From: Gemmobacter sp. 24YEA27
GTDB lineage: Bacteria; Pseudomonadota; Alphaproteobacteria; Rhodobacterales; Rhodobacteraceae
Direction of reading: 5' to 3'
Assembly (NCBI RefSeq): GCF_030052995.1
Contig: NZ_JASJPW010000006.1
Coordinates: 1 to 64,000, forward strand
DNA: 64,000 bases
The position numbers and the translations under genes are program-made. The notes under the pieces were generated by a model. That model saw only the letters and a list, made by a program, of their open reading frames with translations. It was not told the DNA's origin and made no database searches. This document shows, piece by piece, positions 27,257 to 35,895 of this stretch; positions within the stretch are counted from its first letter, which is position 1, and the number at the start of each line of letters is the position of its first letter.

Positions 27257-28681
27257 TCAGTTCGCGCGGGTGATCCGGCGCAGGAAATCCGCCTTCTCAT
27301 CCTCGGCGCCAAGCGATTTGTTGACCGCAAAGACCGCGCCTTTGCCATCAATCGCGACATGGTTGGCATAGCTGCCGCCCTCGAGATGCGCGACCACCTC
27401 ACCCTCATTGTTCACCGCAGTCACGCTGCCCGCCTCACGCGAGGAAACCCAGGCAAGCCCGCTGGTCGCATCATAGACAACATTCAATGCGCCTGCGCCG
27501 ACAGTAATATCATGAAGCACGTCGCCGGTCTCGCGGTTCAGCACCAACAGATTATTGCTGTCCTGCGCGGCCACGAACAGACGACCGGTCGCAGGGTCGA
27601 CATCAAGCCCGGTTGCATTCTTCGCCCCCGGAAGCGCGAAGACCTTCTTCACCTCAAGGCTGGCAGCATCAATGACCGCCAGTTCATTGCTGACGCGGCT
27701 GACAACATAGACCTCGCCTTTCGCCGGATCGATGGCAAGGCTCATGACATAGAAGTCACCGCCGCGCTCAGCCGAACGGATGTCGATGACGCCCAGCGGC
27801 GCAAAGCTTTCGCTGTCAAAGACATAGACATTGCTGGTGGCCGAAGACGAGACAAAGGCGCGTTTGCGCACGGGGTCGATGATGACATCGCGCGAATGGT
27901 AAACAGTGCCGGGGGCGAACTGATGCACCAGCGACAGATCGTCCTGCGCGTAGACCGCAATCGTATTGTCCGGCGTATTGGTCACCCAGATCCGGCCTGC
28001 AGCCTCGTCAAGGCCAAGCCCGAACACACCCGCAGGCGCCAGTTTGAACGGCCCCTTCGGAGCGCCCTCCTTTTCCGGCGGCTTCTGATCTTCGGGGAAA
28101 TCCGCCGGAGTGACGCGGGCCAGAACCTCAAGAGTTTCCGGGTCGACGCGCAATAGTTCAGAGGTCGCCGCATTGAAATCCGCCGCGGTCACAAAGAGCG
28201 CATCGCTGCGGGCGCTGTAGGTGGACTGATACAGTCCCTTCGCCGGTTGCACGGCCGTGACTGTCCAGTCCTTCTCGTTCAGATAGTCCAGTGGCTTTGA
28301 AATCTTGAGGTCGACCGTCGTCGTCATCGACGGATCTTCCAGCAGCGCCACCAGGGGATGCAGGCCAGTGGCCGCATCGGAGGGCAGCGTGAAGGTCAGG
28401 CTGGCATTCCCCTTTTCATCTGCTACCAGCACCATATCGGACAGAACCTCTGTGCCACGCTGCAAAACAAGTTTCTGCCCCGGCGCGAGACCCGTGGCCG
28501 AGATACGGACTTCGCCGCCGGCATGAACCGGAATGCCGGGAACAGCACTTTCCGCCCGGATGCGGCCTTTGAAGTCTAAGGGGGTCGGAAAGCCCGCATC
28601 AGCAAGGACCAGCGATGGTGCACTGAATGTGGCGATGCAAAGCGTGGCGAGGAGGGTTCGTCTGAAACCGGAGCTGTACAA
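27257..28681 (-). CDS. YncE-like periplasmic seven-bladed beta-propeller
   Basis: Secreted protein of about 474 residues. Signal peptide LLATLCIATFSAPSLVLA, an Ig-like domain of about 100 residues (RISATGLAPGQKLVLQRG), then YVTN/NHL-type propeller repeats such as GRIWVTNTPDNTIAVY, KRAFVSSSATSNVYVFDSES, GEVYVVSRVSNELAVIDAAS and GRLFVAAQDSNNLLVLNRET. I place the start at TTG 28681, with AAAAGGATC upstream. The in-frame TTGACT at 28738-28733 looks like a -35 box, arguing against the longer frame. Convergent with a TonB-dependent receptor, as YncE sits by YncD. E. coli YncE is iron-regulated and binds DNA in vitro; its role is unclear. Confidence 0.85.
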   Translation of the reverse strand: MYSSGFRRTLLATLCIATFSAPSLVLADAGFPTPLDFKGRIRAESAVPGIPVHAGGEVRISATGLAPGQKLVLQRGTEVLSDMVLVADEKGNASLTFTLPSDAATGLHPLVALLEDPSMTTTVDLKISKPLDYLNEKDWTVTAVQPAKGLYQSTYSARSDALFVTAADFNAATSELLRVDPETLEVLARVTPADFPEDQKPPEKEGAPKGPFKLAPAGVFGLGLDEAAGRIWVTNTPDNTIAVYAQDDLSLVHQFAPGTVYHSRDVIIDPVRKRAFVSSSATSNVYVFDSESFAPLGVIDIRSAERGGDFYVMSLAIDPAKGEVYVVSRVSNELAVIDAASLEVKKVFALPGAKNATGLDVDPATGRLFVAAQDSNNLLVLNRETGDVLHDITVGAGALNVVYDATSGLAWVSSREAGSVTAVNNEGEVVAHLEGGSYANHVAIDGKGAVFAVNKSLGAEDEKADFLRRITRAN

Positions 28682-28738
28682 GTCTTGATCCTTTTCGCGA
28701 GACCCGTCTCTTGGATGATACTGCAGTAAAAAAGTCAA

Positions 28739-29119
28739 CTATTCTCGCCAGCGGATGTACCCCCTGCCGCTGACCCTCCTGCCATCGGCCCCCTCCACCG
28801 GCCATAATCCGGATAATCCGCTGTCACTCATTGCTGCTCAGGTCACCGGAGAGATCATTCAGGAATTGCGGGCCATCAAAGATCTCGCCTGCAACAGCAA
28901 AAGCGCGCCAACCTTGCGCCAGCGGAGCAGTAAACAAATCGGGTCTTTCTGATCAGCTCTCAAACATCATCCTGATATAGGGCTTTGAAAGCCAATGGCT
29001 GCGACATGTCGGTTTCCGGGCTGGATGCCGACAGCTCGATCCGGGATGTGATTATTTCCCAGGCCTGACCAGGCGAGGACAGATCCGGATGAGGCGATCC
29101 CTTACGGTGCAGAACGGGT
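28739..29119. other. intergenic, no gene called
   Basis: About 380 bp between the YncE promoter and the IS3 remnants. One 65-codon plus-strand frame (28755-28952) starts at an ATG without a ribosome-binding site and has no family features. The rest appears to be IS flank. Confidence 0.4.
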
Positions 29120-29388
29120 CCCCGCGCGGCTTCCGTCAGGATCAGCTTGTCCAGCGTCAGATCCGAAACACCACGCCTGAGCCGGTCATTCTCCTGCTGA
29201 AGGTGCTTCAGTTCTTTCAGCTGGTCTACGCCTATTCCGCCATATCGCTTGCGCCAGCGGTAATACGTCTGTTCGACAACGCCGATACGCCTGATCCCGT
29301 CCAGACAGGGCAAACCTTGCCCCATCAGAACCTCAACCTACCGCAACTTCGAGACAATCTCTTCCGCGTTAGGTCGCTTGTTTGCCAT
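29120..29388 (-). pseudogene. IS3-family orfA (IS407-type), nonsense mutation and truncated
   Basis: MANKRPNAEEIVSKLR, then TAG (29340-29338), then VEVLMGQGLPCLDGIRRIGV, VEQTYYRWRKRYGG and VDQLKELKHLQQENDRLRRG ending DKLILTEAARG. This is the HTH plus leucine-zipper architecture of IS3 orfA, with a CAG-to-TAG type nonsense change at codon 17. Similarity stops near 29120 and the matching orfB is absent. Confidence 0.85.
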
Positions 29389-29440
29389 TTTCGGTCCTCC
29401 GTTTCCTAAACGTAACGGCGGACCACTTCACCGGGGGAGG

Positions 29441-29635
29441 ATCAACAACGCGATGGTCGAGACCTTCTACAAAACCATCAAGTCGGAACTGACCTGGCCG
29501 GTCGCATGGCCATCCCGCCAACAGGCCGACAGCGCCGTCGCGAGAGACATCTGCGAGCTCCAAAATCCCGTCGGAGACATTCATCGTTTGGCGACCACTG
29601 CCCCATCGCATTCGAGTGATGGGCAGGGGAAGTGA
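29441..29635 (+). pseudogene. IS3-family orfB C-terminal fragment
   Basis: INNAMVETFYKTIKSEL, then WPVAWPSRQQADSAVARDI and LQNPVGDIH: the last catalytic-domain segment of IS3 transposases (intact form NAMVETFFKTIKSEL...RYIDGFYNPVRRH), with altered reading after the NPV motif. It is opposite in strand to the orfA remnant beside it, so these are two different insertions or an inverted piece. Confidence 0.8.
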
Positions 29636-29854
29636 GCTAAATGCTCTCTACAAAAGCCGGCCAAGTCCGGCGACCCGAGGCCGGGAATTTCGGATCGCCG
29701 CATCTTACGCGGAACTGAGCCACGTCTGACGATGGATTTCCGGTCCTGTTTGGGTCAGAGGGGTGTTTTCCTTGTTCTTTTCCCTGGCTGCATTTGCCGG
29801 GCCTTCGCTTTGTGATGCCGATCAGGGACGGCGGCATGGAGAGCGACAGCGGGA

Positions 29855-31018
29855 TCAGCCGCCGCGCAGTACGATGGCAGGGTCAATTCTGGCGGCGATA
29901 ATGGCAGGGATCAGACCCGCCGTTACGCCTGCCGCCAGAAACATGGCTGCAAGCTGGATAAGGCCGACAGGAGACAGAACCGCATGTGCCGCCGGGTCCA
30001 GCAATCCGGCCCCCTGCATCTGCGCCAGAAGATAAAGGCCGAGGTATTTGCCGCCGATCATACCTGTCAGCAGACCACCAAGAACCAGGGCTGCGATCTC
30101 GGTCTGAACATGGCCGATGATCTGCCATTGCGTCGCCCCTATCGCGCGGCGAATGGCGATTTCCCGGCGTTGCTCCGACACCGAGAACATGAAGGTTGTG
30201 GCAATCGCGAAAGCACAAAGGCCCAATGCGACACCACTGATTGCGGCTGCGACGAAATTGTAGATTGCAAGGATACCCGCCGCGCGTTCGGCGTGATGCT
30301 GGCTGGACCAGATTTCCACCGCCCCGGCCTCCAGCCAGGGGGCCAGGCCCGCGCGCAGATCCGCCTCGTTCAAAACGGCGGTATCCGCCTGCAGATAGCT
30401 GCTCCAGAGAATGGTCTCCTCCGCCATGACCCGGTCACGCGCGGCCAGCCGCAGCACCGCCCGGTCGATCGTCCAGAAAGGCGGGCGGATCTCACCGTCA
30501 AAGACCCCGGCAAGCCTGCAGCGCATGGTGCCGAAATGCAGCCATTCGGGCAGCGGCCCCTTTAGCTGATCGGCAAGGCGGCGACCCATCAGGCAGCTTC
30601 CCGGCTCCGGCTTGCGATCGGGGCTGAGGCTCAGCCGGTAGGCCAAAGGGAAATGCGGATCGCTTGTCAGGATTTCCACCATGCCGGCGGCAGGCAGTTC
30701 GGCAATCGGGCTAAATTGCCGCGCATAGGGCGAGACGGAGATCCCCGCCCCGGCAAAGGCGGCTTTCAGCGCCTCCTCCGTCCAGGGGGCGAGATGGTCC
30801 GCATCGGTGTGGCCCCGGCTGACCTTCTGTGCCGAGAGCATCGGAAAAGTCAGCACCGCCTCATGATAGAGGCTGGCACGAATGCGGGCATCGAAGCCTT
30901 CGGTCGCGGCAGATGTGATGATGCGATTGGCAAGAATGACCGCGAAACAGGCCGAGACGAGGCAATAGATCAGCAGTCTGCGCAGGATCACGCGACGAAA
31001 GGGGCGTCGCACCTTCAT
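29855..31018 (-). CDS. ABC transporter permease, FtsX/MacB-like
   Basis: Inner-membrane protein of 387 residues. One N-terminal membrane segment (RRLLIYCLVSACFAVILANR), a periplasmic domain of about 200 residues, then three C-terminal segments. The FtsX/MacB cytoplasmic loop VSEQRREIAIRRAIGATQWQ is diagnostic. Its ATG overlaps the ATPase stop (ATGA). MacB-type systems use the periplasmic domain to push substrates from the periplasm through a TolC-type duct rather than across the inner membrane. Here ATPase and permease are separate proteins as in LolCDE. Last gene of a five-gene exporter operon. Confidence 0.88.
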   Translation of the reverse strand: MKVRRPFRRVILRRLLIYCLVSACFAVILANRIITSAATEGFDARIRASLYHEAVLTFPMLSAQKVSRGHTDADHLAPWTEEALKAAFAGAGISVSPYARQFSPIAELPAAGMVEILTSDPHFPLAYRLSLSPDRKPEPGSCLMGRRLADQLKGPLPEWLHFGTMRCRLAGVFDGEIRPPFWTIDRAVLRLAARDRVMAEETILWSSYLQADTAVLNEADLRAGLAPWLEAGAVEIWSSQHHAERAAGILAIYNFVAAAISGVALGLCAFAIATTFMFSVSEQRREIAIRRAIGATQWQIIGHVQTEIAALVLGGLLTGMIGGKYLGLYLLAQMQGAGLLDPAAHAVLSPVGLIQLAAMFLAAGVTAGLIPAIIAARIDPAIVLRGG

Positions 31019-31704
31019 CAGGCGACCTCATGCAGCCGACCGTCCCGCAGCACGAGAACGCGGTCGAAATGGCGGCTGTACGCGTGGTTATGTGTCACCA
31101 TCACGAGGCTGTGCGGGCTGTCCTGCCCTCGCCCAAGGATCATCTCCAGTATTTCCTGGCCTGTCTGGGGGTCGAGGCTGCCGGTCGGCTCATCCGCCAG
31201 GATCAGGCGGGGCGCATGGATTGTGGCGCGGGCAAAGGCCACGCGTTGCTTTTCGCCCCCCGAAAGCGCGCTGGCGGGCACCGCAGCAAGATGCGTGAGG
31301 CCAAGGGCTGCCAGCCGTTCCGCCGCACGCTGATGAGCAGCCTCAGCCCGGACGCCGTCAAGCCGCAGGGGCATGGCGATATTGGCAAGCGCCGTCAGCC
31401 CTTCGATCAGAGCATAATCCTGGAAGATGAACCCCAGCTGCTGACGGCGCAGCCTGGCACGAACCCGGTCTGCGGCCCCCGCCGGATCAATGTCGAAAAG
31501 GCGCACCCGCCCGGCATCCGGGCTCCGGAAACCGCTGATCACCTCCAGAAGCGTGGTCTTTCCCGAACCGCTTTCGCCAAGGATGCAAAGCCGCTCGCCG
31601 GGCGCGACCGTCAGATCGACATGGTCCAGCACCACCCGGCGGTCCTGGCCGCCATGATGCACCACAACCCGCTCAAGATGCAGCGGCAGCGCGGCCTCAC
31701 TCAT
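31018..31704 (-). CDS. ABC transporter ATPase, LolD/MacB type
   Basis: Single-domain ATPase of 228 residues. Walker A GESGSGKTTLLEVISG, Q-loop GFIFQDYALIEGLTALANI, signature LSGGEKQRVAFARATIHAP, Walker B LILADEPTGSLDPQTG and the H-loop VMVTHNHAYSRHFDR. All are the MacB/LolD/FtsE pattern. I place the start at ATG 31704, inside the end of the upstream lipoprotein gene (8-bp overlap). Overlaps the permease by 3 bp. Powers the FtsX-like permease. Confidence 0.92.
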   Translation of the reverse strand: MSEAALPLHLERVVVHHGGQDRRVVLDHVDLTVAPGERLCILGESGSGKTTLLEVISGFRSPDAGRVRLFDIDPAGAADRVRARLRRQQLGFIFQDYALIEGLTALANIAMPLRLDGVRAEAAHQRAAERLAALGLTHLAAVPASALSGGEKQRVAFARATIHAPRLILADEPTGSLDPQTGQEILEMILGRGQDSPHSLVMVTHNHAYSRHFDRVLVLRDGRLHEVA

Positions 31705-32962
31705 TGGCCGCCGCTCCGTCAGGCCCGCCTGGCTTCCGCGCAGCAGGCATACACAAAAGGGCAAGCCCGGCTTCCAGATGCTCCTGCACCAGCCTGGCGC
31801 GGCGTTTTTCCAGATCGTAAAGCCTGGCGGAAAGATCGGCGGCGCATCCGGTCTCTGCCCTGGCCGGAGGCGTCAACCCGGCCTGCAGCACATGGGCCTC
31901 GGCCAGGGCCAGGGTCAGCTCGGCATGGGCCAGCATGAAGGCCGCTTTGCTTTCACGGGCCGCGATCAGCGCATTGGCGACCGCGATCCGTGCCCGCTGC
32001 ACCTGCCGGTCACCCTTGCCCTGATCAATCAGCGGCACCATCAGATTGAGCAAAAGTTCCAGCTGGGCCGGGCTGTCCGGCCCAAGCTGATTGGGCACGA
32101 TGCCAGACAGCGCGATCCAGCGATCAATGCGGGCGGCGTCCAGCCCGTCTTTGGCAATCCGGTGCAAAACCGCGTTGCGCGCTTCCAGCGCGGAACCTTC
32201 ATAGCATTGCTCTGCCGTCCGGGCACGCAAGGGCCCCGGGTGCAAAGCCGCGATCCGCAGATCCGGACCGAAGGGGGCGCCGCCTGTGCCATGGGCAAGA
32301 CTGGCGCGGCTGGCCTCATACATGGTCCGGCGCGCGGCATGGGCGGATTTGCGGCTTTGCAGCGCGGTCTGCCCGGCCGCAACCTCGTTGCGCGGCAGGG
32401 TACCAAGCGCCAGCTCACCCTGCATGTCCTTTATGCGGCAGCTCTCGGCATCAAGGGTCAGGCCGGCCTCTTCAAGCGCCAGCCCAGCGTCTAGGGTATC
32501 TGCCAGCTGGTCTAGCAGTTGCTTTTCGGCGCCTTGCCGGGCAAGCGCGCTTTCCTGTGCAACCAGAATGGCGAAGATCTCGGGCGTATTCCGGAACAGG
32601 ACATAGATCGCCCGGATGAAATCCCATTCGATAACAAAGGCATGATTGCGACCCCTGACCGAGAAGCCGCCGCTTTCATGCCATTGGGACCTGCCCTGAA
32701 CCATGACGCTCAGGCGCGGCAATGCGCCCCGGCGCAGTTGATCCAGATCCAGCAAAAGCTCTGCCTCGCGCAGTCGGGCGGTGTGAAAGGCCGGGCCATA
32801 ACGGCGGACGTGATCGCCAAAGGCAAGACCTTTGGCGGGCGCATCCTGCGCGAGATCCAGGGTAACCTGGTCGATCAGCGCTTCCGCCCGGTCAAAATCG
32901 GGCGCAGCACATCCCGCGCCAAAGGCCACCGCAAGCCAGAGCAGGCGGGAACGCAGGGTCAT
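31697..32962 (-). CDS. TolC-like outer-membrane efflux lipoprotein
   Basis: Protein of 421 residues with a lipobox (LWLAVAFGAGC, lipid Cys at about residue 18). Long helical, Ala/Leu/Arg/Glu-rich segments resemble the two repeated hairpins of outer-membrane efflux proteins, for example GALPRLSVMVQGRSQW in the first half and ALIAARESKAAFMLAHAELT in the second. Similarity is weaker than for classic NodT/OprM proteins, and the order in the operon (adaptor, this, ATPase, permease) supports the call. Overlaps the adaptor gene by 4 bp. It would form the outer-membrane duct. Confidence 0.72.
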   Translation of the reverse strand: MTLRSRLLWLAVAFGAGCAAPDFDRAEALIDQVTLDLAQDAPAKGLAFGDHVRRYGPAFHTARLREAELLLDLDQLRRGALPRLSVMVQGRSQWHESGGFSVRGRNHAFVIEWDFIRAIYVLFRNTPEIFAILVAQESALARQGAEKQLLDQLADTLDAGLALEEAGLTLDAESCRIKDMQGELALGTLPRNEVAAGQTALQSRKSAHAARRTMYEASRASLAHGTGGAPFGPDLRIAALHPGPLRARTAEQCYEGSALEARNAVLHRIAKDGLDAARIDRWIALSGIVPNQLGPDSPAQLELLLNLMVPLIDQGKGDRQVQRARIAVANALIAARESKAAFMLAHAELTLALAEAHVLQAGLTPPARAETGCAADLSARLYDLEKRRARLVQEHLEAGLALLCMPAARKPGGPDGAAANE

Positions 32963-33990
32963 GGCGCGGCCTCTGTGATGGTTTCGAACAGGCAGCTTGC
33001 CGATTGCGGTTCGCTCGCGAGACCTGTCGGATCGAAGCGAATTTCAACCTCATGCGTGCTGCCATCGGGCAGAGGGCTGCGAAGGGCCGAGATGCGCGTG
33101 ACCTGACCCGTCAGGATCCCCGCCTCCAGCGCTAGGCGGGCGGTGACGCGGCGATCGGTGAAAAGCGACAGGTCGCGCAGATGCACCGGAACTTTCGCGC
33201 GGAACATGCCAGGGCGGGCAAGGCTGATCACATGTTCGCCGCGCCGCACCGCGACAAGGGCACCCGTCGTCAGCGCGGGCGCCACAAAGCTGATCACACC
33301 AGCGGTTTCGCTGCGCAGAGAAAGTGTCCCGATATGGTCCTGAAGCGCCTTTCTTTCATTGGCGAGGGCCGCGCTTTCCTGCTGCAACTCAATCAGTCTG
33401 AGGGCATGTTCTGCCTCCAGCAGGGTAAGCGCAGGGGCGGTCTGCGCGGCAAGATCGTCAATTTCGGCAAGCTGATCCTCGGCAAGTTCCAGCGAGAGGC
33501 GGTCGAGCCTGCCTTCGCGATGGCGGGTGGCGGCAAGCGCCGCCGCCTCGCGCGCGCGCATGCGTTTGCGATCAACGGCGCGGGCCTCGGTCGCGTGACG
33601 GGCGAGGGCGGAGGCATGGGCGGCTGTTGCAAGGCGCTGCCGGTCCTCAAGTCCAAGGGCGCGCAGATCCAGCATTTCCAGCTGAGCGCGTTCATTTTCA
33701 GCGCGGAAGGTCAGTAGAACGTTGTCCGGCTGGACCAAGTCTGAAACCGAAAGCCCGGTTGACGCAAATCCATCGCGCAGAGCAATCAGTGGCGTCTCTT
33801 CGGCCCAGTCCAGAAAGCAGGTCCTGAATGTCGCAGGTTCAACCGCAGCCCCCGATGGAGACGTAGCCGTCAAAGCCACTGCCGCCCGGACCTCCGGTGC
33901 GACACTGGCGGGGCCATGGCCAAGTCCTGCTGCGACGGCACCGGTCAGGGCCATCGCAGCAAGACCTGCGGTTATGTAAAAACGCAGCAC
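32959..33990 (-). CDS. HlyD-like periplasmic adaptor protein
   Basis: About 343 residues. N-terminal membrane anchor (LRFYITAGLAAMALTGAVAAG), then a long coiled coil of Ala/Glu/Arg/Leu heptads (roughly residues 110-240). A lipoyl/beta-barrel half follows with GTLSLRSETAGVISFVAPAL, TTGALVAVRRGEHVISLARP and FRAKVPVHLRDL, as in membrane-fusion proteins. Start at GTG 33990, chosen because the longer open frame upstream covers the lipoprotein gene. Connects the inner-membrane FtsX-type pump to the outer-membrane duct. Confidence 0.8.
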   Translation of the reverse strand: MLRFYITAGLAAMALTGAVAAGLGHGPASVAPEVRAAVALTATSPSGAAVEPATFRTCFLDWAEETPLIALRDGFASTGLSVSDLVQPDNVLLTFRAENERAQLEMLDLRALGLEDRQRLATAAHASALARHATEARAVDRKRMRAREAAALAATRHREGRLDRLSLELAEDQLAEIDDLAAQTAPALTLLEAEHALRLIELQQESAALANERKALQDHIGTLSLRSETAGVISFVAPALTTGALVAVRRGEHVISLARPGMFRAKVPVHLRDLSLFTDRRVTARLALEAGILTGQVTRISALRSPLPDGSTHEVEIRFDPTGLASEPQSASCLFETITEAAP

Positions 33991-34001
33991 GTCAGGCAGC
34001 G

Positions 34002-34346
34002 TCAGGGGGCGCAGCCGATCTGCTGCACCATGCTGCGCGCCAACCCGGCGGACCGGGCATGGTTGTCGTAAAGCTGTTCCAGCGTCGATGCGGCTGTGCC
34101 GGCCCGCGCGTTTTCGACATAGACCTGGTAATAGGATTCTGCGGCCTGGCAGCTGGTGCGGGTCTGCACATTCTGGCAATTCGATGGGCAGGTATAGGCG
34201 GGCGGGCGAACAGTGACACTGCCACCACCGGTACCGCCAGTGCTGCCGGAGCCGCCGCTGCTGTTGCTGTCAGAGCTGCCGCTTTCATAGCAGCCTGCAA
34301 GCACAAGAACTGCGGCGAGGGTCAGGCTGAGCTTCAGAATTTTCAA
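34002..34346 (-). CDS. small Gly/Ser-rich, Cys-containing lipoprotein
   Basis: A 114-residue protein. Signal MKILKLSLTLAAVLVLAGC with a perfect lipobox, then a flexible Ser/Gly linker (SSGGSGSTGGTGGGS), then a compact domain with four cysteines (TCPSNCQN, TRTSCQAAESYY and the terminal QQIGCAP). The four Cys suggest two disulfides, hence a periplasmic or surface location. First gene of the exporter operon, 11 bp before the adaptor. It could be the cargo of the FtsX-type pump, an accessory factor or a self-protection protein. I do not recognise the domain. The LuxR gene and a 10-bp inverted repeat lie upstream. Confidence 0.8.
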   Translation of the reverse strand: MKILKLSLTLAAVLVLAGCYESGSSDSNSSGGSGSTGGTGGGSVTVRPPAYTCPSNCQNVQTRTSCQAAESYYQVYVENARAGTAASTLEQLYDNHARSAGLARSMVQQIGCAP

Positions 34347-34399
34347 GGTATTACTCCCGTTTTCATCAGACCGGGCAGGAAGACTGCGTCCCTGAACTG

Positions 34400-34428
34400 C
34401 CCGTCCTGAACCATGTGATCAGGACGGG
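34400..34428. promoter_or_regulatory. 10-bp perfect inverted repeat upstream of the exporter operon
   Basis: CCCGTCCTGA and TCAGGACGGG separated by 9 nt, 54 bp before the lipoprotein start. It could be the operator of the upstream LuxR-type regulator or a leader hairpin. It lacks a T-run, so a terminator is less likely. Confidence 0.6.
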
Positions 34429-34595
34429 CCTAGCATCGGGCGGATGCGGCGGGCTGCCCCCATATGGGTGAAGACCCCGCCCGACAGCCTCGGAAACTGA
34501 CATGGCGCGCGGTTCGCCCCCCCTTACGGGCGAGGTGATGCCGGGCTGCACAGGGCAAGACCCGGTGAAGACCTGATGGGGGGACAGGCGTGATG

Positions 34596-35696
34596 TCAGT
34601 CGGGATCGGGGTCCGTCAGACCGATGGCCATGCGGATAAGCTGGGGCTGGCCATTCGCGCCGGTCTTCGAGAAGACAGATTTCAGCTGGCTGCGCACCGT
34701 CTCGACCGAAAGCGAGGCTGCCGTCGCGATTTCAGCCGGCCGCTGTCCGTCAAGGATGGCGGTGAGAACCCTCGTCTCGGCAGGCGTCAGCCCATAGCGC
34801 CGGGCAAATTCAAGCGCCGGTGCAGCGGTCCGCGCCAGAACCGGAGTGAATACGGCAGCCACGGTCTGGCCGCTGAAGGCAATGCCCCCTTCGTTCTGGC
34901 CAACCGGCATCAGGGTGATCCCGAAACCGCCATCCTGCAGGGTGACGGGCAGCACGGCCCGCGGGCCACGCAGCATCTGTTGCAGCGCGCTCTGGATATC
35001 GGGATTGCGAAACCGCAGCGTCGCATTTGGCCCAAGGCTCGCCGCGCGGCCATCTGCCAGGTATTTTTCGGCGGCGGGGCTGACATGGCTTGCCCGGCCC
35101 ACCGGATCGACCAGCACAAAGCCGACACCGCCCGCTTCGCTCAGCCAGCCGGTCAGTTCAGCGCCGATGCCGGAGTGATGGTTGCGCCGGTAAAACTCCG
35201 ACGCGCGGCGCAGATGCGGGGCAAGGCGGCTCAGAAGCCTGGCCCGCGCGGCATTGCGTTCCTCATCGACGTCGCCGCTGAGGGTGGACAGCAGCAGGAA
35301 ACGGCCTTCGGTGCGCTCGATGGTCACGCCGACCCCGGTTTCCTGGTCAAAGCGGCGCAGGAAATCGTTGTAATATTCGGTACGGTGAAACCTGTCGCGC
35401 GCGACCAGCTGCTCGCCGACGATCGCTGTGCCGACAGGGGTGCGCCCGACCTGCCACATCCAGGGATTCAGGGCCCCGTAATGGCTGAGATAATCGCGTT
35501 GCGCGACATCCGGGATGCCCGACTGAAGGGTGACGGCGCCCCTGCCGCTCTGGCTGTCATGAAAGAAAAGCGTGGCGCATTCCACATCCGCCAGTACCGC
35601 AAGACGACCGATGAATTCCTCCCAACGGGTCTCTCGCAACAGAGAGGCATAGATCAGGGGAATAAGCTCGTCGGCAGCATCCATGGGCGGCGACAA
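34596..35696 (-). CDS. LuxR-family transcriptional regulator
   Basis: A 366-residue regulator. The C-terminal LuxR HTH (YGLTPAETRVLTAILDGQRP then IATAASLSVETVRSQLKSVF) is clear. The N-terminal about 290 residues carry no receiver or autoinducer-domain signature that I recognise. They include a PAS-like segment GFVLVDPVGRASHVSPAAEKYL, a layout common in alphaproteobacterial helix-turn-helix regulators annotated only as LuxR family. Same strand and directly upstream of the exporter operon (250 bp), so it is the likely activator. The N-terminal ligand is unknown. Confidence 0.87.
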   Translation of the reverse strand: MSPPMDAADELIPLIYASLLRETRWEEFIGRLAVLADVECATLFFHDSQSGRGAVTLQSGIPDVAQRDYLSHYGALNPWMWQVGRTPVGTAIVGEQLVARDRFHRTEYYNDFLRRFDQETGVGVTIERTEGRFLLLSTLSGDVDEERNAARARLLSRLAPHLRRASEFYRRNHHSGIGAELTGWLSEAGGVGFVLVDPVGRASHVSPAAEKYLADGRAASLGPNATLRFRNPDIQSALQQMLRGPRAVLPVTLQDGGFGITLMPVGQNEGGIAFSGQTVAAVFTPVLARTAAPALEFARRYGLTPAETRVLTAILDGQRPAEIATAASLSVETVRSQLKSVFSKTGANGQPQLIRMAIGLTDPDPD

Positions 35697-35742
35697 TCCC
35701 TTCTTCGACTGGCTCTGGTGGAAATGAAAATCACATCAAAAG

Positions 35743-35774
35743 GACGCCAGATGAAACTGACGCCAGATGAAACT
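35743..35774 (+). repeat. 16-bp tandem duplication spanning a start codon
   Basis: GACGCCAGATGAAACT occurs twice in direct succession (35743-35758 and 35759-35774). Each copy contains an ATG AAA CT start, and 16 is not a multiple of three, so the two starts are in different frames. Confidence 0.95.
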
Positions 35775-35895
35775 AAAGACTATATCTGCTGCATTTATAC
35801 TGACCGCAGTGGCGGGCTGTGTCGATGGTTTTGACGAAAATGGTGTGTCATCTCAGAAAATCGAATTGCCTGCTTCGATCAGCGCGCGCGTATAG
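35767..35895 (+). CDS. 42-residue lipoprotein, possibly a remnant
   Basis: ATG at 35767 gives MKLKTISAAFILTAVAGC followed by VDGFDENGVSSQKIELPASI and SARV, stop TAG. The first 18 residues are a textbook lipoprotein signal with lipid Cys at position 18. The body is only 24 residues and overlaps the 3' end of the opposite-strand ATPase gene by 43 bp. The AAGGA ribosome-binding site precedes the first copy of the tandem repeat, so the intact start may have been pushed away by the duplication. It may be a real small lipoprotein or the stump of a longer one. Confidence 0.5.
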   Translation: MKLKTISAAFILTAVAGCVDGFDENGVSSQKIELPASISARV

